Assembly (NCBI RefSeq): GCF_005887095.1
Contig: NZ_PNCI01000008.1
Location: 62,001-126,000, forward strand
Reading direction: 5' to 3'
Source of the DNA: Pseudoalteromonas rubra
Lineage (GTDB): Bacteria > Pseudomonadota > Gammaproteobacteria > Enterobacterales > Alteromonadaceae
DNA length: 64,000 nt
In this document: in pieces, positions 55,244 to 64,000 of the stretch
Layout: every line of letters begins with the position of its first letter
Numbering within the stretch: the stretch's first letter is position 1
Position numbers and translations under genes: made by a program
The notes under the pieces: model-generated
Told to the model about the DNA's origin: nothing
Seen by the model: only the letters and a program-made list of their open reading frames with translations
Database searches by the model: none

Positions 55244-56614
55244 TTAAAACAGGGCTTCAAGTGCATCACTGAGGCTGGCAACGGCAACGACCTCCATGCC
55301 CTCAATGGCGTCCTTTGGTTTATTTGCGATGGGTACAATAGCACGTTTGAAACCATGTTTCGCGGCCTCGCGCAGTCTTTCCTGGCCACTGGGTACTGGG
55401 CGGATCTCTCCCCCCAGACCGACTTCACCAAATACCACCATCTGGCGCTCCAGCGCATGATTTTTAAAGCTGGATACCAGCGCGGCTATTAACGCAAGGT
55501 CGGCACTGGTTTCAGACACCTTAACGCCGCCTACCACGTTCACAAACACATCCTGATCCGCTACCTGCAGGCCACCATGACGATGTAGCACTGCCAATAG
55601 CATCGCCAATCGGTTTTGCTCCAGACCGACCGTCACCCGTCGCGGATTGGCCAGTTGGGAATAATCCACCAGCGCCTGCACTTCCACCAGCAACGGCCGA
55701 GTCCCCTCCCAGATCACCATCACCAAAGAGCCAGGTGTCTGCTCTTCTCCGCGATTGAGGAAAATAGCAGAAGGGTTACTGACTTCTTTTAGTCCCTGCC
55801 CTGTCATTGCAAAGACCCCAAGCTCATTCACAGCACCGAACCGGTTCTTGTTACCACGCAAAGTTCTGAAGCGACTGTCACTGCTCCCTTCAAGCAAAAT
55901 GGAGCAGTCGATACAGTGTTCCAGTACTTTAGGCCCAGCCAGCGATCCGTCTTTGGTCACATGGCCTACCATAATAATCGCAACCTGGTTTTGCTTGGCA
56001 AAGCGAGTCAGATAGGCGGCACTTTCTCGTACCTGAGAAACGCTACCAGGCGCTGACTGTACGTCGCTCATGTGCATCACCTGAATCGAGTCAATGACCA
56101 TAATGGCCGGCTTTTCACGCAAAGCCAGCTGGCAGATACTCTCTACATTTGTTTCAGCGAGTGTACGTAATTTATTGGTTGGCAGACCCAGTCGCTTTGC
56201 ACGCATGGCAACTTGTTGCAAAGATTCTTCACCCGTTACATATAAGGTCGACATCGTCTCGGCAAGCAAACACATGGTCTGCAACAACAAAGTACTCTTA
56301 CCGGCCCCGGGTTCACCACCAATCAAAATGGCGCTGCCAGGCACGACCCCGCCACCCAGTACGCGGTCGAACTCTTTGAATCCAGTGGTAAATCTAGGCA
56401 AAGATTCGAGGTTAACTTCGTCCAGCGTCTGAACCTTAGCTTCGACGACACCGGCATAGCCGGCCATAGTGCCAGCCCGTGGTGCAGCTTTCACCGAAGG
56501 GACTCTGAACTCGGTAATTGTATTCCAGGCTTTACATTCAGAACATTGCCCTTGCCATCGAGCAAATTCCGCTCCACAATCACTACAGACAAATGCGGTT
56601 TTCTTTTTTCCCAT
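55244..56614 (-). CDS. radA: DNA repair protein RadA (Sms)
   Basis: 456 residues from MGKKKTAFVCSDCG (56614); the open frame extends 13 codons more. Four zinc cysteines are at residues 10, 13, 24 and 27. Walker A, GEPGAGKST, is at 100-108. The RadA KNRFG motif is present (RGNKNRFGAVNELG), and the C-terminus is a Lon-like domain (GEVGLGGEIRPVPSGQERL). RadA drives branch migration during recombination. Confidence 0.95.
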   Translation of the reverse strand: MGKKKTAFVCSDCGAEFARWQGQCSECKAWNTITEFRVPSVKAAPRAGTMAGYAGVVEAKVQTLDEVNLESLPRFTTGFKEFDRVLGGGVVPGSAILIGGEPGAGKSTLLLQTMCLLAETMSTLYVTGEESLQQVAMRAKRLGLPTNKLRTLAETNVESICQLALREKPAIMVIDSIQVMHMSDVQSAPGSVSQVRESAAYLTRFAKQNQVAIIMVGHVTKDGSLAGPKVLEHCIDCSILLEGSSDSRFRTLRGNKNRFGAVNELGVFAMTGQGLKEVSNPSAIFLNRGEEQTPGSLVMVIWEGTRPLLVEVQALVDYSQLANPRRVTVGLEQNRLAMLLAVLHRHGGLQVADQDVFVNVVGGVKVSETSADLALIAALVSSFKNHALERQMVVFGEVGLGGEIRPVPSGQERLREAAKHGFKRAIVPIANKPKDAIEGMEVVAVASLSDALEALF

Positions 56615-56750
56615 AAAAATCAAGGCATAGTTATTGCTTAAATTAAAACTCAATTAAGCTTAGTTCAACAGTAAGCGTTAATACTGACATAAATTTGGCA
56701 AAGGCTAAAACAATAACCGGGTAAGATCTGCTGATTTAAAATGTGTACCT

Positions 56751-59255
56751 ATGGCTGAAGATAAATTACAACAATACCAAGACTTAATAGATGAATTAAA
56801 GATTGATCTCGGCGATCCTAATTTTGACTTTATCTTCAAGCAAAAAACGGCGCAACTCAGTAAGCCGGATCAGTTCTTGCTGAAAATGGAAATGACCCGG
56901 CTATCGCAACCGGTCGCCCGTTTTATTGACCTGCGCGGTCAGGTTTCTGGTCAAGTTAAACCCTATGAATACGAAGGTAAGCAACATTTTATGGACGATG
57001 TTGCTATTCGGGTGTTCGAACAGGAAGTCGCCCGTTATGGCGGCTACACCTTAGCCGTATACGAAGCGGTCATGAACACCGACAATAATTTTAAGGTGAT
57101 GCAAAAACAGGCAGCCCAGCAGCAGGATGAAAATGTCTCCGGGCTGGACGTCTCTCAGGCGACCCAATATATCCGCTTTGCTTCTTATGAAAGCCGTATC
57201 GAAGAGCGGATGAACTACTCTATCAAAATCACCGTTGAATTTGGTAACCAACGGCTTGCCAATGCCAGTACCTCAGATATCTCTCTCAGCGGTGCCAAAA
57301 TCAAATTGGCACCAAACTATCATCTGCATAAAGGCGACCTGGTGTCACTAAGACTGGTGGGGCTAGAACAAGATTTTGAGTTGGGCCTGAAAAGCGGGAT
57401 CCAATACGAGGTCGTCGCCGTTGAACCAGTATCCAATGAGTATAATCATGTTCGCCTTAAGCGTACATTTGTGGAGAACAACAGCGGCTTTGATGACTTC
57501 CTGCAAAGCTTTATTCATGGCAACAAACGACGCTATAAAATCAATCTGGATAATACAATGGATGCCGTGGTGTGTAAGGGGTATGAACAATACTACCTGC
57601 CGCGCGTCAATTCCCTGTTTGTATTTTTCAGCCAGGCTAATACCATGCTCTACCCGAGCCTGGTCCTGACCAATGAAAATAACGCACACATCAACTACTA
57701 TTTTGAGGATGAGCGCAAGACGTCTTCCCTTTATAGCGTATTTAATCAGCAACGTCTGGATATGTTACTACAGCGCCCAGAACCCGTAAAAGAAGCTTTT
57801 TGCTACACCTTCACTCATGGAAAGAACGGTAAAATCTACTTTTACTCTGCCTTTGACTGGGAGCTGAAAAAGTCTGCGGAGTTGCGTGATTTGTTTATGG
57901 GCTTTGGCAGCCAAAAAGACAGCTGGCGGATCTTTAAAGTGCAGCTCATGCCCAGTCATCATGAGGATGCTTTTATTCCTCTGTCCCTGCCATCCAGTGC
58001 GGGCAAGAATGTAGAAAAGCTCAATAAGCGCCCCACCCCCCGTGTGCAGGGACTAATTGAGAACGTTAAGTATCTGATGACTCTCAGTGATATTACCACT
58101 GAGCAGCAAACCGCTTACTATCAGGCATTGCAATACCCCAAAGAGCAGGTCAACCAAATCAAGCAGTTTGGTCACGGCAAGGCTAAAGTGCCGCCCCCGC
58201 TCGAAGTGGTGGCCCTTGAGTATGTTAATCTGCGTTCGCACAAACGCTATTTATATAAAACCGCAGCCACGGTTGTGCCAGACGACGGACAAGCTTTACA
58301 CGGCTACACCCGAGATTTTTCCGTAATGGGTTTACAGGTCGCGCTGGAAGAAGCCACAACGTTACAGAAAGGGGATATTGTGCACCTCGACTTACCTGAG
58401 TTGCAGAAAATCACCAAGCAACACAATCTGACGAAACTCAGATATGAGGTGATGGCTGTCAATAAGGCAAAAACCATCATTAACCTCAAGGTAAATATTC
58501 TCAGCAATGTGCAGCACACAGCCATCACATTTTTCAAGGTTCTGATTGAAAGCAATAAAAATAAGCTTCAGCCCTGTGAAGAAGCGCCAAGGATCCCCGG
58601 TCTGTCCCATGCACTGCGTAATATGGTAACCAAGAGTATTTGTCAGTTCCCTTTGTACCTGCACAAAGCGGCGGCCCATTTTAGAATTGGCGCAATAGGC
58701 CAGGGGCTCTACCCGACGGCACTCCATGCAATTTTACTCTCTGAGGTGATCCATCATAACCATCAGGAATATGTCCAGGCACATGGCCTGTTACCCGCTG
58801 ACTTCATTGGTGAATATCTGAGTGAACGGCTGCGCAAGCAGTCACGTCAAGACAAACCTCTGCAATATACGGTGTTTTTGCGTTTTGATCCACACGCCAA
58901 AGAACTAAAAGACGCGCTGAAAAGCCAATGTGTGGCAGCGGGAGAGTCGCTGGAGCCTTTGTTCTTATTCATCAAGCGTGCATTGAAAAAAGAGTTACTG
59001 TTTGTGTTTCATTTGTATATATCCAAAACAGGGCGCCCTGACATGGACTATCTGGCCAACGAGCTAAGATACGTCAGCCATTATGCGATACACAAAGCAA
59101 AGGGGCTCGAAGAAGCATTGTGGAATGTTGCGGGAGTCTGTGATCTGATAGACATCACAGAACAGATCTTACCGACCCTGGATGTGGATCAAAACCAGCT
59201 GGATGTAATGTCAGAGCGTAAAAAAACCTGGTTATCCACGCAGCCTGGCACCTGA
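56751..59255 (+). CDS. Large protein with two PilZ domains
   Basis: 834 residues. The first PilZ-like domain is near residues 150-250 (RMNYSIKITVEFGNQRLANA, then TSDISLSGAKIKL). A second is at about 490-580 (RSHKRYLYKTAATVVPDDGQ, then YTRDFSVMGLQVAL). PilZ domains bind cyclic-di-GMP by an RxxxR and a D/NxSxxG motif: DISLSG fits the second part in domain one, and DFSVMG in domain two, so both may bind. No signal peptide or membrane segment. Role unknown; it may tie c-di-GMP to motility or envelope processes. Confidence 0.82.
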   Translation: MAEDKLQQYQDLIDELKIDLGDPNFDFIFKQKTAQLSKPDQFLLKMEMTRLSQPVARFIDLRGQVSGQVKPYEYEGKQHFMDDVAIRVFEQEVARYGGYTLAVYEAVMNTDNNFKVMQKQAAQQQDENVSGLDVSQATQYIRFASYESRIEERMNYSIKITVEFGNQRLANASTSDISLSGAKIKLAPNYHLHKGDLVSLRLVGLEQDFELGLKSGIQYEVVAVEPVSNEYNHVRLKRTFVENNSGFDDFLQSFIHGNKRRYKINLDNTMDAVVCKGYEQYYLPRVNSLFVFFSQANTMLYPSLVLTNENNAHINYYFEDERKTSSLYSVFNQQRLDMLLQRPEPVKEAFCYTFTHGKNGKIYFYSAFDWELKKSAELRDLFMGFGSQKDSWRIFKVQLMPSHHEDAFIPLSLPSSAGKNVEKLNKRPTPRVQGLIENVKYLMTLSDITTEQQTAYYQALQYPKEQVNQIKQFGHGKAKVPPPLEVVALEYVNLRSHKRYLYKTAATVVPDDGQALHGYTRDFSVMGLQVALEEATTLQKGDIVHLDLPELQKITKQHNLTKLRYEVMAVNKAKTIINLKVNILSNVQHTAITFFKVLIESNKNKLQPCEEAPRIPGLSHALRNMVTKSICQFPLYLHKAAAHFRIGAIGQGLYPTALHAILLSEVIHHNHQEYVQAHGLLPADFIGEYLSERLRKQSRQDKPLQYTVFLRFDPHAKELKDALKSQCVAAGESLEPLFLFIKRALKKELLFVFHLYISKTGRPDMDYLANELRYVSHYAIHKAKGLEEALWNVAGVCDLIDITEQILPTLDVDQNQLDVMSERKKTWLSTQPGT

Positions 59256-59289
59256 CAGACGGCTCTGTCAGGTGCTGAAATTCATAAGT

Positions 59290-60174
59290 CTAGCTCAGGC
59301 CGCCAAACAAGGTCAGTAAGGCTGTCAGCACTAAAAAGAAAAGAATGTTGCGTTTAACCAGGCGCATCATGCAAGTTGCTTCGTAAGTACAGCCAAAAAA
59401 CTGCTGCTCTATCTGTTCAGCAGCCAGTGCAATGTCACTCACTACTCGTCGGTTAGACGTCTCAAAGTCGAGCAAATATTTGAGCCAACACCCGGTGCCC
59501 TGGGTAAAGTTGCCTATGATCAGATAACCAAAACTGGTGATTCGGGCAGGCAACCAGTCAAGCCAAAATAGTAACTGGGAGAAGCGTTGTGTATGGGTGT
59601 CCAGTGTACTGCGTACCAGTGCCACCTGAGCGGGCATGTCTTCTTCCTGACGCTCAGTCAGTGTGCTGACCAAAGAGCGTGCTGTCGCGTATAACACAGC
59701 ACCCGGTGCGCCTAATACAACAAACCAGAACATTACCGCGCAGTAGTGCTGAAAGTTAATCCACACTAAGGTTTGTCCAAACGTTTCGCCATTGCGTTCT
59801 GTTTCCGTACGCTCTTGTCCCATTTGTAATGCATAGAGGGTAACTGCCTCGGAATCACCCCGAGTCAATGCGTTGAGGTAGCCTTTGTACAGCCTGCGAT
59901 AGCGTCCGCACCCAAAGCACACTAACAATATCAGAACGTTCAATACTAACTGAAGTAAAACAAAATCAGAAAGATGGAATACCAAAGCAGTCAGCACAGT
60001 TGGTATAACAAACCAGATCATTACACCAAGATCAGAGCCCAAAAAGCCCTTGTTGCTTAGCTGCTTTTTACTCCAGGACAGATACTTCGCTATATAGAAG
60101 TCAATCTGCCAATGTTCTGAGCGGGCGCCTAAACGCTCGATCACTAAAGCAATTATGATAGAAATTAACATCAT
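59290..60174 (-). CDS. ampE: AmpE membrane protein
   Basis: 294 residues with about four transmembrane segments and the CobD-like fold of AmpE. ISIIIALVIERLGARSEHWQ is the characteristic N-terminus, and LFWLDWLPARITSFGYLIIG lies in the C-terminal half. AmpE is the partner of AmpD in beta-lactamase control, with an unclear biochemical role. It follows ampD by 11 bases. Confidence 0.88.
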   Translation of the reverse strand: MMLISIIIALVIERLGARSEHWQIDFYIAKYLSWSKKQLSNKGFLGSDLGVMIWFVIPTVLTALVFHLSDFVLLQLVLNVLILLVCFGCGRYRRLYKGYLNALTRGDSEAVTLYALQMGQERTETERNGETFGQTLVWINFQHYCAVMFWFVVLGAPGAVLYATARSLVSTLTERQEEDMPAQVALVRSTLDTHTQRFSQLLFWLDWLPARITSFGYLIIGNFTQGTGCWLKYLLDFETSNRRVVSDIALAAEQIEQQFFGCTYEATCMMRLVKRNILFFLVLTALLTLFGGLS

Positions 60175-60185
60175 GTCCGCTACTC

Positions 60186-60722
60186 TTATGTTATCAACGC
60201 AAAATATTTATCCCAATCGAACGCCACTCCGGGATCGCTCTTTCTGCCAGGCGCTATATCACTGTGGCCTACAATACGCTCTTTGGTCAGCTCTGGGAGC
60301 TTCTGCTGCAACCACACGGTGAGTTTAGCCAACGCCTGATATTGTGCCTCGGTATAAGCTGATGTGTCTGTGCCTTCCAACTCAACGCCGATGCTAAAAT
60401 CATTGCAGTTCTCTTGCCCGGCAAATTCAGATACGCCAGCATGCCAGGCCCGTTTATCAAAGGGAACATACTGGACAACCGTGCCATCACGATGGATCAC
60501 ACAATGTGCAGACACCCTCACCCCACGCAGAGACTCGAAACTAGGGTGTGCCTGACAGTCGAGCGTCCCCATAAATAGAGCGTCTATATGATCACCACCA
60601 TATTCACCTTCAGGCAATGAAATGCAATGGATCACCAATAGCGAAGGCTGACACGCTGCCGGCCGCTCATTGTAATGTGGTGAATGCCGTTGCAGTGCAC
60701 CACAAAACCAATTTAACTGCAT
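60186..60722 (-). CDS. ampD: 1,6-anhydro-MurNAc-L-alanine amidase AmpD
   Basis: 178 residues from MQLNWFCGALQRHSP (60722). An amidase_2 zinc enzyme. Zinc ligands: His in LLVIHCISLP, His in GHSDIAPGRKSDPG and Asp in the same block. It cleaves the peptide from recycled anhydro-muropeptides in the cytoplasm, feeding the Mpl route also present here. In ampR/ampC bacteria its loss induces beta-lactamase. Confidence 0.93.
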   Translation of the reverse strand: MQLNWFCGALQRHSPHYNERPAACQPSLLVIHCISLPEGEYGGDHIDALFMGTLDCQAHPSFESLRGVRVSAHCVIHRDGTVVQYVPFDKRAWHAGVSEFAGQENCNDFSIGVELEGTDTSAYTEAQYQALAKLTVWLQQKLPELTKERIVGHSDIAPGRKSDPGVAFDWDKYFALIT

Positions 60723-60901
60723 GAATAGAACCACTTAGCTAATCAATATTGTTATTACCTTAGCAAGTTTGCCATGCTTTCACTATGTTATTTTGACAGC
60801 CAAACCTGACTAGCTGGAAGCTGACCCCGATAAACGACGTTGTCATTAACGGACTTAACGCAGTAGAATTAGGTTATTGAATAACAAAGCCAAGATAGCC
60901 C

Positions 60902-61741
60902 ATGTTAAATGAACAGCTCACCCAGCTTGTTAAGCTGGCACTTGATGAAGACCTGAATAACCAAAACGCCGCAGAGGGCGATATTACCGCCGCTCTGATC
61001 CCAGCCTCACAACAGGCACAAGCATACGTGATCACACGTGAAGAGTGCATTTTTTGCGGCAAAGACCTGATCCTTGAGGTGTTCAGGCAAGTTGATCCCA
61101 GTGTTCAGGTAAATGTACTTGTCGCTGACGGAGACAGGTTGCAGCCAAATCAACGTATTTTTGAAGCAACAGGCAGCGCGCGCGCTATCCTAACAGCAGA
61201 ACGTACCGCACTGAATTTTGTTCAGACCCTCTCTGGCACGGCCACTTCCACAGCACATTATGTCGCGGCATTAGCGAATACTAACACTCAGCTGCTGGAC
61301 ACTCGTAAAACCATCCCTGGCCTGCGCGCTTTGCAAAAATATGCCGTTACCTGTGGTGGAGGTAAAAACCATCGTATCGGGCTGTTTGATGCTTTCCTGA
61401 TCAAAGAAAACCACATTGCCGCCTGTGGCGGAATTGACAAAGCCGTTGCGCAAGCCAGGCATAACCATCCGGACAAACCGGTAGAGGTCGAGGTAGAGAA
61501 TCTGGATGAGCTGCAGCAAGCGCTGGCAGCCGGTGCCGATATCATCATGCTTGATAACTTTACCGTTGAGGACATTCAAATTGCCGTTAAACATACTGCA
61601 GGTAGAGCTAAGCTGGAGGTGTCGGGTAATATGACCTTAGATAAACTGGCGACGTATGCGCAAGCAGGAGTTGACTACATTTCCAGCGGCGCATTGACGA
61701 AACACCTCCAGAGTATAGACTTATCTATGCGCTTTGAGTAA
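60902..61741 (+). CDS. nadC: Quinolinate phosphoribosyltransferase NadC
   Basis: 279 residues. Makes nicotinate mononucleotide from quinolinate for [12 protein letters not shown] at the start, [38 protein letters not shown] and [16 protein letters not shown] are strongly conserved active-site segments. It is upstream of the pil genes, the usual gammaproteobacterial order, and divergent from ampD. Confidence 0.96.
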   Translation: MLNEQLTQLVKLALDEDLNNQNAAEGDITAALIPASQQAQAYVITREECIFCGKDLILEVFRQVDPSVQVNVLVADGDRLQPNQRIFEATGSARAILTAERTALNFVQTLSGTATSTAHYVAALANTNTQLLDTRKTIPGLRALQKYAVTCGGGKNHRIGLFDAFLIKENHIAACGGIDKAVAQARHNHPDKPVEVEVENLDELQQALAAGADIIMLDNFTVEDIQIAVKHTAGRAKLEVSGNMTLDKLATYAQAGVDYISSGALTKHLQSIDLSMRFE

Positions 61742-62141
61742 CAGGTGTAACGGCTTTGTAAGAAAATACAGAGCCGGTTCGTTGACAAGGTCAAGAAAAC
61801 TCTTTTTAATACGAACAAATAATTAGCATATAAATTATTCGTGTTCTTGATTTAATGCCAGCGCACCGTATTAACAGCTGTTATATAAAGGTGTAGACAC
61901 CACGGATGATCGCAGGCGAACAGAAAAAAGACCTAAACTGTCATAGTAATGTAGTAGACTATAAAGGACTATTCATTATCATTGACTAGGCCAAAGTAAT
62001 GACAATCTACTTTGATTTACAACAAATTGGCGATAAGAAGAACGACCTATACTGGGTCTAAACTCTGAGAGCACAGATTTAATAAACCCCTGGTGTGAGT
62101 GGTTGCTGGCATCGGGTCTAATATCCCTTAGGAGACACATC
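61742..62141. other. Intergenic region before pilA
   Basis: A 400-base AT-rich stretch. I found no ORF with support. GGGTCTAA occurs twice in the last 90 bases, near 62055 and 62115. The ribosome site TAGGAG is seven bases before the pilA ATG. A TGG...TTGC pair near 62092 resembles a sigma-54 promoter but has one base too many between its elements. Confidence 0.5.
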
Positions 62142-62597
62142 ATGACGCAAAGACAACAGGGTGGTTTTACCCTTATCGAATTAATGATTGTAATCGCAAT
62201 CATTGGTATTCTTGCTGCCGTTGCACTGCCGGCATACCAGGATTACATCAACCGCTCTAAAGCATCTGAGCTGTTAGCCGCATCGACTATGCCTAAAGCC
62301 TGTGCGACAGAAACTGCTCAAATCGGCGGCAACCCGGCTGTCTGTGACGACGATTTCGACGGCACTCAGTATGTCACTACCCTGACTGTAAGCGCCGCGG
62401 GCTTGATTACTATCACAGGTCAGGCTGACATGGCAGGTCTGGTTGTGACACTAACGCCAATTAATGGCGCTGATGGTGAAGCGGCAGAAGCCGGTGACTT
62501 CACTGCTGGTTTCCAGATTTCCAGCTGGCAATGTAACGGCTCTGTAAGTGGTACCGCACAAGCGAGCTGGTTGCCTGCAAGCTGTACGACTAACTAA
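62142..62597 (+). CDS. pilA: Type IV pilin PilA
   Basis: 151 residues from MTQRQQGG; the open frame begins 13 codons earlier. The prepilin leader of eight residues ends in Gly, and cleavage before Phe gives [20 protein letters not shown] with the needed Glu at mature position 5. Cysteine pairs are [16 protein letters not shown] and WQC with a later Cys near the end, the second probably the disulfide loop of the pilus head. The head is Ala- and Gly-rich. It forms the pilus fibre and is followed by pilC. Confidence 0.94.
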   Translation: MTQRQQGGFTLIELMIVIAIIGILAAVALPAYQDYINRSKASELLAASTMPKACATETAQIGGNPAVCDDDFDGTQYVTTLTVSAAGLITITGQADMAGLVVTLTPINGADGEAAEAGDFTAGFQISSWQCNGSVSGTAQASWLPASCTTN

Positions 62598-62651
62598 TAG
62601 TTAGCGCTCAATTATGCAAGAGGGGTTCTCCCTCTTGCAGACTCATCGCAT

Positions 62652-63884
62652 ATGAATCAACCCGACAAAAATTCTGCCAAGGTCGATACCTTTATCTGGG
62701 TCGGCGTCAGTGCCCGTGGCAAACGCCTGCAGGGCGAACTCACCGGAACCAGTGTGGCGCTAGTAAAAGCGCAACTTCGCAAACAGGGTATCACCCCCTC
62801 TAAAGTTAAACGCAAACCAAAACCTTTGTTTGGTTTGAGCAGTACCCAAAAAATCACCCCAAAAGACATTGCTGTTGTCACCCGGCAAATTGCAACTATG
62901 CTGACCGCAGGTGTGGCTTTGGTACAGGCACTAGATATGATTGCGTCCGGGGCGAAAAATAAAAGTGTCAGTAAGCTGATCACCCACATCGCAGACGAAG
63001 TCAAAGCAGGTCAGCCGCTGGCAAAATCGCTGCGCAGCCACCCAAAGTATTTTGATGAATTATATTGTGACCTGGTTGAATCGGGCGAACAGTCCGGTGC
63101 ATTGGACCGTATTTTCGACCGGGTGGCGTTATACAAAGAAAAAGCCGAAGCACTGAAATCAAAGATCAAGAAAGCCATGTTTTACCCCATAGCGGTGTTG
63201 TCAGTTGCCCTGATCGTGACCTCCATTTTATTGATTTTCGTTGTGCCTCAGTTTGAAGAGATTTTTACCGGCTTTGGGGCTGAGTTACCCGGCTTTACCC
63301 TGATGGTGTTAGGTATTTCTGAGTTTATGCAGGAATACTGGTGGCTATTTCTCATCGGGCTGGGCGGAAGTGGTTACGCCTATAAAGAAGCACTACAACG
63401 CAGTGCCGCGGTGCGCCACTTTAACGACCGCATGGTGCTACAGATCCCGGCCATTGGTGAGATCCTGAAAAAGGCGGCGGTTGCTCGCTATGCCAGAACT
63501 TTGTCTACCACCTTTGCCGCGGGTGTTCCCCTGGTAAATGCGTTGGAATCTGCCGCAGGTGCATCCGGCAACATTATCTATAAGAACGCTATTTTAGATA
63601 TCAAAGGCGAAGTCAGCTCGGGTAATCAGATGAACTGGGCAATGCGCAACGCAAAGATCTTTCCCGATATGGTGGTGCAAATGGTGGCCATTGGTGAAGA
63701 GTCCGGCGCACTCGACAGCATGCTGGCAAAAGTCGCCAGTATTTATGAGCAGGAAGTAGATGACGCCGTCGATGGGTTATCATCACTGCTTGAACCTATG
63801 ATCATGGTGATCCTGGGCGTACTGGTTGGCGGCTTGATTGTTGCTATGTATTTGCCTATATTCCAGCTCGGCACCGTCATTTAA
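62652..63884 (+). CDS. pilC: Type IV pilus platform protein PilC
   Basis: 410 residues with two T2SSF domains (about 70-195 and 275-400), each with hydrophobic segments. ITPKDIAVVTRQIATMLTAG is the conserved start of the first, and FPDMVVQMVAIGEESGALDS of the second. It anchors the pilus motor in the inner membrane. It normally follows pilB, but pilB is absent here: only 54 bases separate it from pilA. ATG at 62652. Confidence 0.95.
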   Translation: MNQPDKNSAKVDTFIWVGVSARGKRLQGELTGTSVALVKAQLRKQGITPSKVKRKPKPLFGLSSTQKITPKDIAVVTRQIATMLTAGVALVQALDMIASGAKNKSVSKLITHIADEVKAGQPLAKSLRSHPKYFDELYCDLVESGEQSGALDRIFDRVALYKEKAEALKSKIKKAMFYPIAVLSVALIVTSILLIFVVPQFEEIFTGFGAELPGFTLMVLGISEFMQEYWWLFLIGLGGSGYAYKEALQRSAAVRHFNDRMVLQIPAIGEILKKAAVARYARTLSTTFAAGVPLVNALESAAGASGNIIYKNAILDIKGEVSSGNQMNWAMRNAKIFPDMVVQMVAIGEESGALDSMLAKVASIYEQEVDDAVDGLSSLLEPMIMVILGVLVGGLIVAMYLPIFQLGTVI

Positions 63885-63907
63885 CAATAAAAAAGACTCT
63901 ATTTATT

Positions 63908-64000
63908 ATGCAAGAAGTTTGGCACCTTATGGAGCAGCAAACCTGGTTTTGGTTGCTGACCGTCGCTCTGACCAGCCTGTGTATAGGCAGCTTTCTGAAC
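63908..64000 (+). CDS. pilD: Prepilin peptidase PilD, N-terminal part
   Basis: The first 31 codons before the window ends. TWFWLLTVALTSLCIGSFLN matches the start of prepilin peptidases, where GSFLN begins a conserved membrane helix. It cleaves and N-methylates PilA. It starts 24 bases after pilC, the conserved pilC-pilD order. The rest lies beyond 64000. Confidence 0.85.
   Translation, partial: MQEVWHLMEQQTWFWLLTVALTSLCIGSFLN

Noticed and set aside
62090..62110. Sigma-54 promoter for pilA
   Set aside because: The GG and GC elements are one base too far apart for the strict -24/-12 spacing.

Overview
The window reads as a chromosomal stretch of a marine gammaproteobacterium of the order Alteromonadales, most likely Pseudoalteromonas or a close relative. 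This rests on recognisable proteins (AsnC/AsnA pair, ArcA/ArcB, AmpDE, TrmB, RsmC, DUF3718, the MtnN plus CbiB-like pair) and on gene order (gmk-rpoZ-spoT, rplU-rpmA-obg next to ispB, nadC-pilA). It is an inference from protein likeness, with no database search. No rRNA, tRNA or CRISPR array was seen. Coding density is high and most transcription units end in clear hairpin terminators.

Layout. 1-8.4 kb: end of a degenerate GGDEF/EAL protein, a TrmB-like methyltransferase, the yadGH ABC exporter, mpl-ubiX, and rph-pyrE divergent from yicC. 8.4-14.9 kb: an apparent integrated island of about 6.5 kb between two 19-bp direct repeats, the left one being the 3' end of yicC. It holds an N-terminally deleted integrase, a 44-residue zinc-ribbon gene, a broken HipB/HipA locus with a large palindromic operator, and an operon hipB-hipA-SEC-C protein-unknown protein that ends in a -1 frame break. 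15-20.5 kb: accessory genes (HEAT repeat protein, DUF4377 lipoprotein, ABC exporter) with a 40-residue double-glycine peptide gene, a small membrane protein and an XRE regulator. I consider this peptide cluster the best candidate for an undescribed system.

20.5-32 kb: a MerR-methyltransferase fusion, then gmk, rpoZ, spoT, ridA, a DUF342 protein, asnA/asnC, trmH and recG. This is the usual spoT-trmH-recG block with four genes inserted. 32-42.3 kb: glyoxalase-like and ribbon-helix-helix genes, a degenerate recombinase-like gene, galU, folA, obg-rpmA-rplU, ispB, yggX, mutY, trmB and rsmC. 42.4-48 kb: a sensor kinase with a YfiR-like protein, then arcA convergent with arcB. 48-64 kb: folE2, DUF2726, mtnN, a CbiB-like gene, tyrS, mepM, radA, a large two-PilZ protein, ampD-ampE, nadC, then pilA-pilC-pilD, with pilB absent between pilA and pilC.

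Linked functions: stringent response and nucleotide metabolism (spoT, rpoZ, gmk, pyrE, rph), asparagine synthesis under AsnC, wall synthesis and recycling (mpl, ampD, ampE, mepM), redox control (ArcA/ArcB), tRNA and rRNA methylation (trmB, trmH, rsmC) and type IV pili.
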